Shown: positions 17,550-26,242 of the stretch, one piece after another
Numbering within the stretch: the first letter of the stretch is position 1
How the letters are laid out: each line of letters begins with the position of its first letter
Assembly (NCBI GenBank): GCA_945897465.1
Contig: CAMDFK010000003.1
Location: 1 to 64,000 of the forward strand
Reading direction: 5' to 3'
Source of the DNA: Limnohabitans sp. Rim8
GTDB taxonomy: Bacteria; Pseudomonadota; Gammaproteobacteria; Burkholderiales; Burkholderiaceae_C
DNA: 64,000 nt
Made by a program: the position numbers and the translations under genes
Notes under the pieces: model-generated
What the model saw: the letters and a program-made list of their open reading frames with translations, nothing else
The model's database searches: none
Told to the model about the DNA's origin: nothing

Positions 17550-18341
17550 TCAAGCCACTTCCTTGATGGCTTTCTGTACGGCCCGTTTGACAAGCCGAAT
17601 TTTCGATTTGATGGGTGTGGCCTCGCCCGAGACCACGGGCAATTTGCGGCGCGAAGCCAGCACCTGATCGATGTCCTGCCTTGCACCTTCGATCAAGACC
17701 ATGACGGCCCGTTCGGCTTTGGTCGGGTTGCGGGCAATGACGGCATTGAGCACCGCCCGGTGCAAGGGCAAGGAGGTCTTGGTGCCATCCTGGATGCGGG
17801 TGGAAATCTCGAAACTGGTGCGCAGCAAGGCGTTGAGCGCCTTGCTCATTTGCACCAACATGCGGTTGTGCGAAGCCTGCAGCAAACCTTCGTGAAAACG
17901 CAGATCGTGCGTGACGTAATCACCGCCCTCTTCTACTGCTTGCTTCATCCCAGCATAAGCGGCTTCGATGTGGGCAATGTCTTCGGGTGTGGCCCGCTCA
18001 GCAGCCAAGCGCACGGCAGCGGGCTCCACCACACGGCGCAGTTCTTGCAAGTCCTTCAAAAACTCGGGCGTCAGACCGCAGCGGGCCTGCCAGGCGACCA
18101 CATCGGGGTCAAACCAGTTCCAGTGCGCATCGGGCATGACGCGGGTGCCCACCTTGGGGCCGGTAGACAGCAGGCCCTTGGCCACCAAAGACTTGATGGC
18201 CTCGCGCACCACGGTACGGCTTACACCCAGCTCTTCACACAAAATCGGCTCGGGCGGCAAACTCGCGCCCACGGCATAGCGACCAGACAAAATGGCCTGA
18301 CCCAATAAATCAAGGGAATTTTTGTGGAAATTATTCGTCAT
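17550..18341 (-). CDS. GntR-family regulator, FadR subfamily (FCD domain)
   Basis: A transcription regulator of 263 residues. An N-terminal winged helix (about 1-75, with LPPEPILCEELGVSRTVVREAIKSL) is followed by the all-helical FCD ligand domain (about 95-225). It contains the Asp/His metal and carboxylate positions seen in such sensors (HDLRFHEGLL, HRAVLNAV). Members of this group sense acids such as gluconate or galactonate and usually repress until the acid is bound. It is the first gene of the minus-strand TRAP operon and divergent from the IlvD/Edd-family dehydratase. The gap between them carries palindromes that may be its operators. Confidence 0.92.
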   Translation of the reverse strand: MTNNFHKNSLDLLGQAILSGRYAVGASLPPEPILCEELGVSRTVVREAIKSLVAKGLLSTGPKVGTRVMPDAHWNWFDPDVVAWQARCGLTPEFLKDLQELRRVVEPAAVRLAAERATPEDIAHIEAAYAGMKQAVEEGGDYVTHDLRFHEGLLQASHNRMLVQMSKALNALLRTSFEISTRIQDGTKTSLPLHRAVLNAVIARNPTKAERAVMVLIEGARQDIDQVLASRRKLPVVSGEATPIKSKIRLVKRAVQKAIKEVA

Positions 18342-18537
18342 GGGGGTACAGCAATCGTGCGGTCTATCATATGATGATTGGATACCTGATCAAGACTCTG
18401 GTAAACCCTAGTCCCAGTCGTCTTGGTGTCTAGGGTTTGCCCCATGTCGCTGGTTTTACAAAGTTCGCTTGTTTTTCTATCATCACACGATAGGATTTTC
18501 AAGACTCACGATTCACTCCCAACTTGGACACGCACCA
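18342..18537. promoter_or_regulatory. Divergent control region with probable GntR operators
   Basis: The 196 bases between the regulator gene and the dehydratase gene hold three symmetrical elements: ATCATATGAT (18366-18375, perfect palindrome inside CTATCATATGATGATTGG), CTATC(N7)GATAG (18477-18493), and a long inverted repeat, GGTAAACCCTAG (18400-18411) with CTAGGGTTTGCC (18430-18441), one mismatch. The first two share CTATCAT and sit where promoters of the two divergent units should be. Binding by the adjacent GntR protein is inferred. Confidence 0.6.
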
Positions 18538-20285
18538 TGAGCAACAACAACGACAGCCCACCCCGCAAGAAACCAGAAGAACTGCGCAGCCAACAATGGT
18601 TTGGCCGCCAAGACCGCGACGGCTTTGCCTACCGCAGCTGGGTCAAGGGCAAGGGCGTGCCGCACGACCAGTTTGACGGCCGCCCCGTCATTGGCATCTG
18701 CAACACTTTCAGTGAACTCACGCCCTGCAACTCGCACTTCCGCACCTTGGCCGAGCAGGTCAAGATCGGCGTTTACGAGGCGGGGGGCTTTCCGCTCGAA
18801 TTCCCCGTCATGTCGCTGGGCGAAACCTTGCTCCGCCCCACAGCCATGCTCTACCGTAACCTGGCCAGCATGGACGTGGAAGAAAGCATTCGGGGCAACC
18901 CGATCGACGGTGTGGTGCTGCTCATGGGTTGCGACAAAACCACGCCCTCCTTGCTGATGGGTGCGTCCAGCGTGGGCCTGCCCACCATCGGCGTGTCGGG
19001 CGGCCCCATGCTGAACGGCAAATGGCGCGGCCAAGAGCTGGGCTCGGGCACGGGGGTATGGAGCATGAGCGAGCAAGTGCGTGCTGGCACTCTGAAGCTG
19101 CAAGACTTCTTTGAAGCCGAGAGCTGCATGCACCGCAGCCACGGCCACTGCATGACCATGGGCACCGCCAGCACCATGGCCAGCATGGTCGAAGCCCTGG
19201 GCATCGGCCTGCCCGGCAACGCGGCCTATCCAGCAGTGGACGGCCGCCGCAATGTGCTGGCCCGCGACGCAGGACGGCGGATTGTCGAGATGGTGCACAC
19301 CGACCAAACCATCAGCAAGGTGCTGACCCGCGAAGCCTTTGAAAACGCCATCCGCACGCTGGCCGCCATTGGCGGATCGACCAACGCGGTGATCCACCTG
19401 ATCGCGATTGCCGGTCGCCTAGGTCTGAAACTCACCGTGGACGATTTCGAGCGCCTGGGCAGCGAGCTCCCTTGTCTACTGAATTTGCAGCCTTCTGGTG
19501 AGCACCTGATGGAAGACTTCTGCTACGCCGGTGGCTTGCCGGTGGTGATGAAAGAGATCGAGCACCTGCTGCACAAGGGCATCGTCACCGTGAGCGGCAA
19601 GACGGTGAGCGAGAACATCGCTAGCGCTGTGAATTACGACCCACGGGTCATCAAAAGATTTGAGGCACCTTTCAAGGAAAAAGCAGGCATCGCCATCTTG
19701 CGTGGCAACCTGGCGCCTCGCGGTGCAGTCATCAAGCCCAGCGCCGCCACGCCAGCGCTCATGGTGCACACCGGCCGCGCCGTGGTCTTTGAAGACAGCC
19801 ACGACTTCCACAAGCGCATCGACGACGAGAACCTGGATGTCGATGAAAACTGCATCCTGGTGCTCAAAAACTGCGGCCCCAAGGGCTACCCCGGCATGGC
19901 CGAAGTGGGCAACATGCCACTGCCACCCAAAGTGCTGCGCAAAGGCATCACCGACATGGTGCGCATCAGCGACGCCCGCATGAGCGGCACGGCCTACGGC
20001 ACCGTGGTGCTGCACACCACGCCCGAAGCAGCCGCAGGCGGCCCCTTGGCCGTGGTGCAAAACGGCGACATGATTGAACTCAACGTGCCCGAGCGCAAAC
20101 TGCAGCTGCTCATCAGCGACGAAGAACTGGCCCGTCGCTTGGCCCTGTGGGAAAAGCCTGCACCCGCCATGAACTCGGGCTACTGGAAGCTCTACATCGA
20201 CCATGTGCTGCAAGCCGACGAAGGCGCGGACATGGACTTCTTGGTCGGCCAGCGCGGCGCGGCCGTGCCCAAAGACAACCACTGA
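18538..20285 (+). CDS. IlvD/Edd-family sugar-acid dehydratase (pentonate/hexonate dehydratase type)
   Basis: A [2Fe-2S] dehydratase turning a sugar acid into its 2-keto-3-deoxy acid. The start is ATG 18538, giving 582 residues, the length of L-arabinonate and D-xylonate dehydratases rather than of IlvD or Edd. Probable cluster ligands are C64 (TPCNSH), C132 (GCDKT) and C205 (HGHCMTMG). Their spacing (68 and 73 residues) equals that of the characterised Rhizobium L-arabinonate dehydratase as I recall it. Also visible is the family's GGSTNAVIHL. It is the first gene of a plus-strand unit with a DenD-like dehydrogenase and is divergent from the TRAP/GntR unit. The exact substrate is open; galactonate, arabinonate, xylonate or gluconate are all possible. 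Confidence 0.93.
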
Positions 20286-20301
20286 TTTCCAAGGAAAAAC
20301 C

Positions 20302-21306
20302 ATGCGTATTTTGATCACCGGCGGCGCCGGATTTTTGGGCGCTCGACTGGCCCGCGAGATTTTGAAAAAAGGCCAACTCAGCGGCCAGACCGTCACCGAA
20401 TTGGTGATTGCCGACCTCTTCCCCGCCCCCGCAGATTTGCTGGCCGACCCTCGCGTCAAAGGCCATGCAGGCCCGATGCTGGAGCAAGGCGACTTGTTCA
20501 AGAGCGGCTTTGATGGTGTGTTCCACTTGGCGTCTGCCGTGTCGGGCGAGTGCGAATTGGACTTTGATTTGGGCCTGCGCTCCAACGTAGACAGCTCGCG
20601 ATTGCTTCTCGACAGCATCCGTGCCTCGGGCAAAGTGTCTCGCCTGGTGTTTGCCAGCTCGGTCGCGGTGTTCGGCCCCGACGCGGCCAACCCCATGCCT
20701 GCGCTGGTGGCCGACACCACCTTGCCCACGCCCCAAACCTCTTACGGCACACACAAGCTGATGATCGAGTACATGGTGGCCGACTACACCCGCAAGGGCT
20801 ACATCGACGGCCGCGCCGCCCGCTTGATGACGGTGGCTGTGCGCCCCGGCAAGCCCAATGGCGCTGCGTCTTCGTTTTTCAGCGGCATCATCCGCGAGCC
20901 TTTGGCGGGCACCGCCACCACCTGCCCGGTGGACGCCCATGTGTCACACCCCATTTCTTCGCCCGGCAACACCGTGCATGGTTTGATCACCGTGTTCGAG
21001 GCCAGCCGCGAAGCCTTTGGTGGCCGCATGGCGCTGAACCTGCCGGGCCTGAACGTGAAGGTCAGCGACATGCTGGCGGCCCTTGAAAAAGTGGCAGGTC
21101 CTGCCGTGCGTGCACGGGTGACCTTTGAGAAGGACGAACGCATCGCCGCCATTGTGGACAACTGGGCCAAGGGCTGCACCTTCGAGCGGGCGCACGCACT
21201 GGGCCTGCGGGCCGATGCCAGCTACGAAGCGATCATTGCGCAGTACATCGAAGACTGTAAAACCCGCCCCGGCTACCCGGCCGAGGCCTTGAACGGTTTG
21301 AAGTGA
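20302..21306 (+). CDS. NAD-dependent epimerase/dehydrogenase, D-erythronate dehydrogenase (DenD)-like
   Basis: An extended SDR of 334 residues that starts MRILITGGAGFLGARL, the NAD-binding glycine motif. Catalytic Tyr-x-x-x-Lys is in TSYGTHKLMIEY. The region VAVRPGKPNGAASSFFSGIIREPL is characteristic of D-erythronate 2-dehydrogenases. ATG 20302 has AAGGA upstream and is 16 bases after the dehydratase stop, so the two are co-transcribed. No otnK, otnC or otnI partner genes are nearby, so the usual four-carbon acid route is not encoded here; it may act on a longer acid or feed another pathway. A very strong terminator follows. Confidence 0.85.
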   Translation: MRILITGGAGFLGARLAREILKKGQLSGQTVTELVIADLFPAPADLLADPRVKGHAGPMLEQGDLFKSGFDGVFHLASAVSGECELDFDLGLRSNVDSSRLLLDSIRASGKVSRLVFASSVAVFGPDAANPMPALVADTTLPTPQTSYGTHKLMIEYMVADYTRKGYIDGRAARLMTVAVRPGKPNGAASSFFSGIIREPLAGTATTCPVDAHVSHPISSPGNTVHGLITVFEASREAFGGRMALNLPGLNVKVSDMLAALEKVAGPAVRARVTFEKDERIAAIVDNWAKGCTFERAHALGLRADASYEAIIAQYIEDCKTRPGYPAEALNGLK

Positions 21307-21312
21307 AGTTTT

Positions 21313-21352
21313 AAAAAGGCCGCCACGCGAATGCTGCGTGGCGGCCTTTTTT
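21313..21352. terminator. Very strong terminator between convergent genes
   Basis: A 16-bp perfect stem, AAAAAGGCCGCCACGC (21313-21328) and GCGTGGCGGCCTTTTT (21336-21351), with a 7-base loop and T/A tracts on both sides. It can serve both the DenD-like gene (plus) and the PLP-enzyme gene (minus). Confidence 0.92.
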
Positions 21353-21374
21353 CGTTGGATCCAGGGTTGAAGAT

Positions 21375-22688
21375 TTAAAAATGCGTGCTGATCGCCCCGC
21401 TGATGCGCCCATCGTCTTCGATGATCGCCATCCAGCGCCATTTGTCAAAAGTGGTGCAGGGGTGAGAAATCCCCAGAGCCACGCGGTCGCCCACTTGCGG
21501 CCAGACGCCCTGAGTGTCAAACACCATGTGCGCATGCTGGTCGCTGAGCGCTTTGACTTTCCAAGACTCGGGCGTGGCCTGCATGGCCCCTGCTCCACTT
21601 TGCCCACGGGCTGCCCAGCGCACCGGCATGGGCATGCACTGGTCAAACGACAAATCGCGCCGACCCGCACTCAAAATCGCCAGCCCCGGCTCAGGCACCG
21701 ACTGCACCTTGGCCCACACCTCCAGCGCAGGCAACAGCGACGCACTCAAGCCCTCAGGCGCTTCCACCAGCTTGAGGTAACGGGCGTAGTTCCAGTGGTC
21801 GTGCGTGACATAACAACCGGAACGCAACATGCCTTGCACCGGGCGGCTCTTGACCTGCGTTTTGAGCATCGGGATCACCAAATCGAACACCGCCGAGCCG
21901 CCTGCCGAGAGCAAGACTTCATCACCGCCCCACAGGTGTTGTTCATCGATTTGTTGCACCAGGGCCTGCACGCTGCGCACCAGAGCGCTCACAGCCTCGA
22001 TGTCATGGGCACTGTCACATTGGCCCAGTCCACCCTCGTAGCACTCCACCCCACCCAAGCGAACCGCGCCCGACTCGGCCATGGCTTGCGCCAAAGCCAG
22101 CGCCTGCTCATGCGTTCGGCAGCCGGTGCGGTAACCGGCAATGCCCAGCTCCAACAGCACATCCCAGCATCGCGGCTGACCGCGCCGTGCGCCCCAGTCG
22201 GCCAAGGTCCGCAACTGCGCCAGAGAATCGACCAAAAACCAGACACGCGTTTGCGGGTACTGGTTGAGCAACAAGTCCAACCCGTCCAGGTCGGCGTCCG
22301 ACACCAACTGGTTGGCGATGATGGCGCGTTGCGCGCCTGCGGCCAGGCCCACACGCAACTGGTGCACGTTGGCAAAAGTCAGGCCCCAGGCCCCGGCTTG
22401 CAGCTGCATGCGAAACAACTCGGGCGACATCGTGGTCTTGCCGTGCGGAGCCAAGGCCACCCCTTTGCGCTGCACAAAGGCCTGCATCCAAGCCAGGTTG
22501 TGCGCAAGCGCCGGGCGGCGCAACACCGCCACCGGGTATGCCAATGCGTCCTCCAGCAAGTGCCAGCCACGCTGGCCCAGCGCAGACACGGCGCAGGGCT
22601 CAGCGGTCAGGGGGTAGCCTTTGCAGCTCGCGTTCAGTACAAAATCACTGCTGATGCTGTTGTTGTTCATCATCTGGTTTGTCTCCAA
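21375..22688 (-). CDS. PLP enzyme of the D-threonine aldolase/D-serine dehydratase family; candidate D-glucosaminate dehydratase
   Basis: A fold-type III (alanine-racemase barrel) PLP enzyme of 437 residues. The cofactor Lys is K84 in LAPHGKTTMSPEL. The C-terminal domain has the metal-binding H409-P-C411 (HxC) of D-serine dehydratases and an upstream SDQHAHM. It is often annotated as an amino acid deaminase. It is divergent from the kdgK-dgoK-dgoA operon across 86 bases. Since D-glucosaminate dehydratase of Pseudomonas is, as I recall, a PLP- and metal-dependent protein of this size and family that makes 2-keto-3-deoxygluconate and ammonia, the position beside a KDG kinase suggests that activity. 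D-serine or D-threonine remain alternatives. Confidence 0.85.
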   Translation of the reverse strand: METNQMMNNNSISSDFVLNASCKGYPLTAEPCAVSALGQRGWHLLEDALAYPVAVLRRPALAHNLAWMQAFVQRKGVALAPHGKTTMSPELFRMQLQAGAWGLTFANVHQLRVGLAAGAQRAIIANQLVSDADLDGLDLLLNQYPQTRVWFLVDSLAQLRTLADWGARRGQPRCWDVLLELGIAGYRTGCRTHEQALALAQAMAESGAVRLGGVECYEGGLGQCDSAHDIEAVSALVRSVQALVQQIDEQHLWGGDEVLLSAGGSAVFDLVIPMLKTQVKSRPVQGMLRSGCYVTHDHWNYARYLKLVEAPEGLSASLLPALEVWAKVQSVPEPGLAILSAGRRDLSFDQCMPMPVRWAARGQSGAGAMQATPESWKVKALSDQHAHMVFDTQGVWPQVGDRVALGISHPCTTFDKWRWMAIIEDDGRISGAISTHF

Positions 22689-22774
22689 CAGGTCGCCGAT
22701 GCCGGTTCACCCTTGGCGATGATTCTCCCACCTCCGCCCCAAAATTTTCGAGTGCCCCGCCACCCTTTTTTGAC

Positions 22775-23746
22775 ATGACCCACCTCCACAAAACCCTGGA
22801 CATCGTGGCGCTTGGCGAAGCCATGCTCGAGTTCAACCAAAGACCCAGCTCACACGCAGGTGAAGCCCCGCTTTACCAGCAAGGCTTTGGCGGCGACACC
22901 AGCAATGCCGCCATTGCTGCCGCCCGCGCCGGAGCGCGTGTGGCCTACCTCACGCGCTTGGGCACCGACCGCTGGGGCGACCACTTGATGGACCTGTGGC
23001 AACGCGAAAACGTGGCCACCGCCGCCGTGCAGCGCGAGCCACAAGCGCCCACGGGTCTTTACTTTGTGAGCCACGATGCTCAGGGTCATCACTTCAGCTA
23101 TGCGCGTGCAGGATCAGCTGCCAGCCGCATGCAGCCGCAAGACCTGGTGCATTGGACCGATGCCATCACCCATAGCCAATGGCTGCACCTGTCGGGCATC
23201 TCGCTGGCCATTTCCGCCTCGGCCTGCGACACGGCTTTGGCGGCCATGGCGCTTGCCCGCAGTCACGGCACACGGGTGGCCCTCGACTCGAATTTGCGCT
23301 TGTCCCTGTGGCCACTGGCCCGGGCGCAGGCCTGCATTCGCCACGCCGTCAGTTTGTGCGATCTGTTTTTGCCAAGCTTGGAAGACATGACGGCGCTCAC
23401 GGGTCTCACGCAAGCGCAAGACATCATTGACTGGAGTCATGCCCAAGGTGCGACACAAGTGGTGCTCAAATTGGGGGCCGATGGGGCGCTGGCCAGTGAC
23501 GGCAAAAACCAGCAACGCCTGCCAGGCCACGCAGCCACGGCCGTCGATGCCACGGGTGCGGGCGACTGTTTTGCCGGCAACCTGTTGGCGCGTTTGTCGG
23601 CGGGTGACGACCTGTGGGCCGCCACCACTTACGCCAACGCAGCCGCCTCGCTGTCGGTGCAGGGCTTCGGCGCGGTCGACCCCTTGCCCACACGCGAAGC
23701 TGTGCTGAAGGTGTTGAACACTTCATCGAAAGGCGCTACAGCATGA
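22775..23746 (+). CDS. kdgK: 2-keto-3-deoxygluconate kinase (PfkB family)
   Basis: Phosphorylates 2-keto-3-deoxy-D-gluconate (KDG) to KDPG. The 323 residues begin after a short leader with DIVALGEAMLEFNQ, the PfkB N-terminal signature, followed by GGDTSNAAIAAARAGA, the substrate glycines. The catalytic Asp is in VDATGAGDCFAGNLLARL. The start at ATG 22775 is chosen over an upstream in-frame ATG inside the divergent promoter. Its stop overlaps the next gene's start (ATGA). The next two genes are a 2-keto-3-deoxygalactonate kinase and an aldolase, so the operon handles two epimeric keto-deoxy acids. Specificity for KDG over other keto sugars is likely but not proven. Confidence 0.9.
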   Translation: MTHLHKTLDIVALGEAMLEFNQRPSSHAGEAPLYQQGFGGDTSNAAIAAARAGARVAYLTRLGTDRWGDHLMDLWQRENVATAAVQREPQAPTGLYFVSHDAQGHHFSYARAGSAASRMQPQDLVHWTDAITHSQWLHLSGISLAISASACDTALAAMALARSHGTRVALDSNLRLSLWPLARAQACIRHAVSLCDLFLPSLEDMTALTGLTQAQDIIDWSHAQGATQVVLKLGADGALASDGKNQQRLPGHAATAVDATGAGDCFAGNLLARLSAGDDLWAATTYANAAASLSVQGFGAVDPLPTREAVLKVLNTSSKGATA

Positions 23747-24660
23747 GCAGCACAAGACCTTTGATCGCGATCGACTGGGGCACCTCTTCGCTGCGCGGTG
23801 CGCGGCTCGGTGCAAGCGGCCAGGTGCTCGAATCCCGCGAATTTCCACGCGGCATCCTCACCGTGCCACCCGGCCAATTTGAAGCAGTGTTTGATGAACT
23901 TTTTGGCGACTGGATGCAAGCACCGGGAGCCCTCTGCCTGATCTCGGGCATGGCGGGCAGCCGACAAGGCTGGCAAGAAGCGCCCTACTGCCCCTGCCCC
24001 GCAGGCTTTGCCGAACTGGGCCAGCACCTTCTGTGGCTGCAGCCCAGGCGCATCGCCTTGGTGCCAGGCCTGAGCTGTCTGCGTACAGACACGCTCAACA
24101 CACCCGATGTGATGCGCGGCGAAGAGGTGCAAGTATTTGGTGCCTTGCAGATGGCGGGCCGCGACTGCGCCACGCTGGTGCTGCCCGGCACACACAGCAA
24201 GTGGGTGCAGGTGCAAAGCGGCCGGGTCACGCAGTTCCAGACCTTCATGACCGGCGAGGTGTTTGCGCTGATGAGCCAGCACTCGATTTTGGGCAAGACG
24301 ATGGACCTTCAGGGCGCTTTTGACGAAGCGGTCTTTTTGCAAGGCGTGAACACAATCCAGCAAACCCAGCAAAGCGGCAGTGTGCTGCACCAGCTGTTTG
24401 CGGTGCGCACACTGGGCTTGTTTGAGCGCCTGAGTGCGGCCCAATTGCCCAGTTACTTGTCGGGCCTGTTGATCGGCGAAGAGCTGCGCCACCAGGCCGT
24501 CTTGCCCCATCCAGACCCGGTCCTGGTGATCGGCAGCCCGGTCCTTTGCCTGCGCTACACCCTGGCCCTGCAACACCTGCACATCCCCTGCCAAAGCCAT
24601 GGGGCCGAAGCCACTTGGGCTGGCTTGTGGGCACTCGCATCTTCTTGTGACCCTTCATGA
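23743..24660 (+). CDS. dgoK: 2-dehydro-3-deoxygalactonokinase
   Basis: Phosphorylates 2-keto-3-deoxy-D-galactonate. The 305 residues begin LIAIDWGTSSLRGARL, the phosphate-1 motif of this kinase family, and contain GMAGSRQGWQEAPYCPCP, LVPGLSC, RGEEVQVFGAL and LPGTHSKWVQV, all characteristic of DgoK. It overlaps kdgK by four bases at the front and dgoA by four bases at the end, so the three are translationally coupled. The coexistence of kinases for both epimers in one operon is unusual and is discussed under findings. Confidence 0.94.
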   Translation: MSSTRPLIAIDWGTSSLRGARLGASGQVLESREFPRGILTVPPGQFEAVFDELFGDWMQAPGALCLISGMAGSRQGWQEAPYCPCPAGFAELGQHLLWLQPRRIALVPGLSCLRTDTLNTPDVMRGEEVQVFGALQMAGRDCATLVLPGTHSKWVQVQSGRVTQFQTFMTGEVFALMSQHSILGKTMDLQGAFDEAVFLQGVNTIQQTQQSGSVLHQLFAVRTLGLFERLSAAQLPSYLSGLLIGEELRHQAVLPHPDPVLVIGSPVLCLRYTLALQHLHIPCQSHGAEATWAGLWALASSCDPS

Positions 24661-25310
24661 ACACCACCGCCATGACCGCTTTACCCTCCCCCGCCCACAC
24701 CCTGGCGCAAGCCATGGCCCAACTGCCCTTGATCGCCATCCTGCGCGGCCTCACCCCTGCCGAAGCACCCGCCATCGGCGAGGCCTTGGTCAGCAGCGGC
24801 TTTGCCATCATCGAGGTGCCGCTCAACTCGCCTGAGCCCTTGAACAGCATCGCCACTCTGACAAAGCTTTTTCCGCAAAGCCTCATCGGCGCAGGCACCG
24901 TGCTGAATGTGCAGCAGGTCAAAGAGGTGCACGCTGCGGGCGGCCGTTTGGTCGTGGCTCCCAACTTCAACCCCGCCGTGGTGGCGCAGGCCTTGGCGCT
25001 GAACATGGTGGTGCTGCCCGGTGTGGCCACGCCCACCGAAGCCTTTGCCGCACTCGATGCGGGCGCACATGGCCTCAAACTGTTCCCAGCCGAGATGATC
25101 ACACCCGCCACGGTGAAAGCGCTGCGGGCGGTGCTGCCCAAAACAGCGGCCTTGATGCCGGTGGGGGGCATCACGCCCGACAACATGGCCGCGTACCTGG
25201 CCGCCGGGGCCAGTGGCTTTGGTTTGGGTTCGGCTTTGTACGCGCCGGGTAAATCGGCGCCAGCGGTGCAGCAACAGGCAGAAGCTTTTGTGCGGGCCTT
25301 GAAGGGCTGA
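24657..25310 (+). CDS. dgoA: 2-dehydro-3-deoxy-6-phosphogalactonate aldolase (KDPG/KDPGal aldolase family)
   Basis: A class I aldolase of 217 residues that splits KDPGal (and perhaps KDPG) to pyruvate and glyceraldehyde-3-phosphate. The Schiff-base Lys is K141 in LKLFPAE, with E53 in EVPLNSP and the conserved PVGGI. The pattern AILRGLTP and PGVATPTEAFAAL is closer to DgoA than to Eda. It overlaps dgoK by four bases. As the only aldolase of the operon it would have to serve the products of both kinases, unless an eda gene is elsewhere. Confidence 0.93.
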   Translation: MNTTAMTALPSPAHTLAQAMAQLPLIAILRGLTPAEAPAIGEALVSSGFAIIEVPLNSPEPLNSIATLTKLFPQSLIGAGTVLNVQQVKEVHAAGGRLVVAPNFNPAVVAQALALNMVVLPGVATPTEAFAALDAGAHGLKLFPAEMITPATVKALRAVLPKTAALMPVGGITPDNMAAYLAAGASGFGLGSALYAPGKSAPAVQQQAEAFVRALKG

Positions 25311-25328
25311 AAAACGGGCTCTCGCCCG
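25310..25328 (-). terminator. Intrinsic terminator of the pirin gene
   Basis: Read on the minus strand: CGGGC, loop GAGA, GCCCG, followed by five T. It lies just beyond the pirin stop and just after the convergent dgoA stop. Confidence 0.65.
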
Positions 25329-25334
25329 CAGGCC

Positions 25335-26213
25335 TCAAGCCTTCTCGCCCAACCGTCCGTCCCGGAAATCCTGCAGGGCCTGGTAGATCTCTTCCTTGGT
25401 GTTCATCACAAAGGGCCCGTATTGCACGATGGGTTCTTTGAGCGGTTTACCCGCCACCAAAATCAGCTTGGCGTCGGCGCTGGCTTCGATCACCACACCA
25501 TCGGCCTGCGCTGTGTTGGCCAAGATGGCCATGCGCTGCAGCGGCACGGCCTGGCCTGCAATGCGCACCTCGCCCCGGTACACGTACACAAAAGCGTTGT
25601 GCCCAGCGGGCAGGGTTTGCTCAAAACGTGCGCCCTCTGGCATGTGCACATCCAGAAACACAGGCTGAGTGATGCTGCGGCTTACCGCGCCTTCCACGCC
25701 GTGGCTGGCCCCGGCAATGACCGTCACGGCCACGCCCGCTGGCGTCTGGAACTGAGGCAACTGCTCGTTTTGAAAATCACGGTACCAAGGCGCGTTCATC
25801 TTCTCGGAGCTGTGCAGGTTCAGCCAGAGCTGAAAACCCTCCATCACCCCATCGGCTTGCTGGGGGATTTCGGAGTGGATCACGCCCTGGCCAGCGGTCA
25901 TCCATTGCACACCGCCGTTTTGCAACAGGCCTTCGTTGCCCGCGCTGTCACGGTGCAGCATGCGCCCGGCGATCATGTAGGTCACGGTTTCAAAACCCCG
26001 GTGCGGGTGGTCCGGAAAACCCGCGATGTAGTCGTCGGGTTTGTCGCTGCCAAAAGCGTCCAGCATCAAAAACGGGTCGAGCCGGTGTTGCAGGTCTTGC
26101 GTGAGGATGCGGCTGAGCTTGACGCCCGCGCCGTCCGACGTGGCCTGGCCGGTGACCAGCCGTTCGATGGTGCGCGAGACATTCACGGCTTGTGGGTGAG
26201 CTGCTTGAGACAC
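25335..26213 (-). CDS. Pirin family protein
   Basis: A bicupin protein of 292 residues. The N-terminal barrel has the pirin signature HPHRGFETVTYMIAGRMLHRD and GVQWMTAGQGVIHSE, with His and Glu as iron ligands, and a second cupin follows (FVYVYRGEVRIAG). Pirins bind iron; some are quercetin dioxygenases, others regulators. No pathway is evident: the upstream neighbour is a VOC protein, 29 bases away and on the same strand. Identification is firm, function is not. Confidence 0.93.
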   Translation of the reverse strand: MSQAAHPQAVNVSRTIERLVTGQATSDGAGVKLSRILTQDLQHRLDPFLMLDAFGSDKPDDYIAGFPDHPHRGFETVTYMIAGRMLHRDSAGNEGLLQNGGVQWMTAGQGVIHSEIPQQADGVMEGFQLWLNLHSSEKMNAPWYRDFQNEQLPQFQTPAGVAVTVIAGASHGVEGAVSRSITQPVFLDVHMPEGARFEQTLPAGHNAFVYVYRGEVRIAGQAVPLQRMAILANTAQADGVVIEASADAKLILVAGKPLKEPIVQYGPFVMNTKEEIYQALQDFRDGRLGEKA

Positions 26214-26242
26214 AAGCGATCCTTTTCAAAAAAACCCAACGA

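Noticed and set aside
18423-18537. Upstream extension of the dehydratase gene to an earlier ATG
   Set aside because: The extension runs through the divergent control region with its palindromes and does not resemble the family's N-terminus. ATG 18538 gives the expected length.
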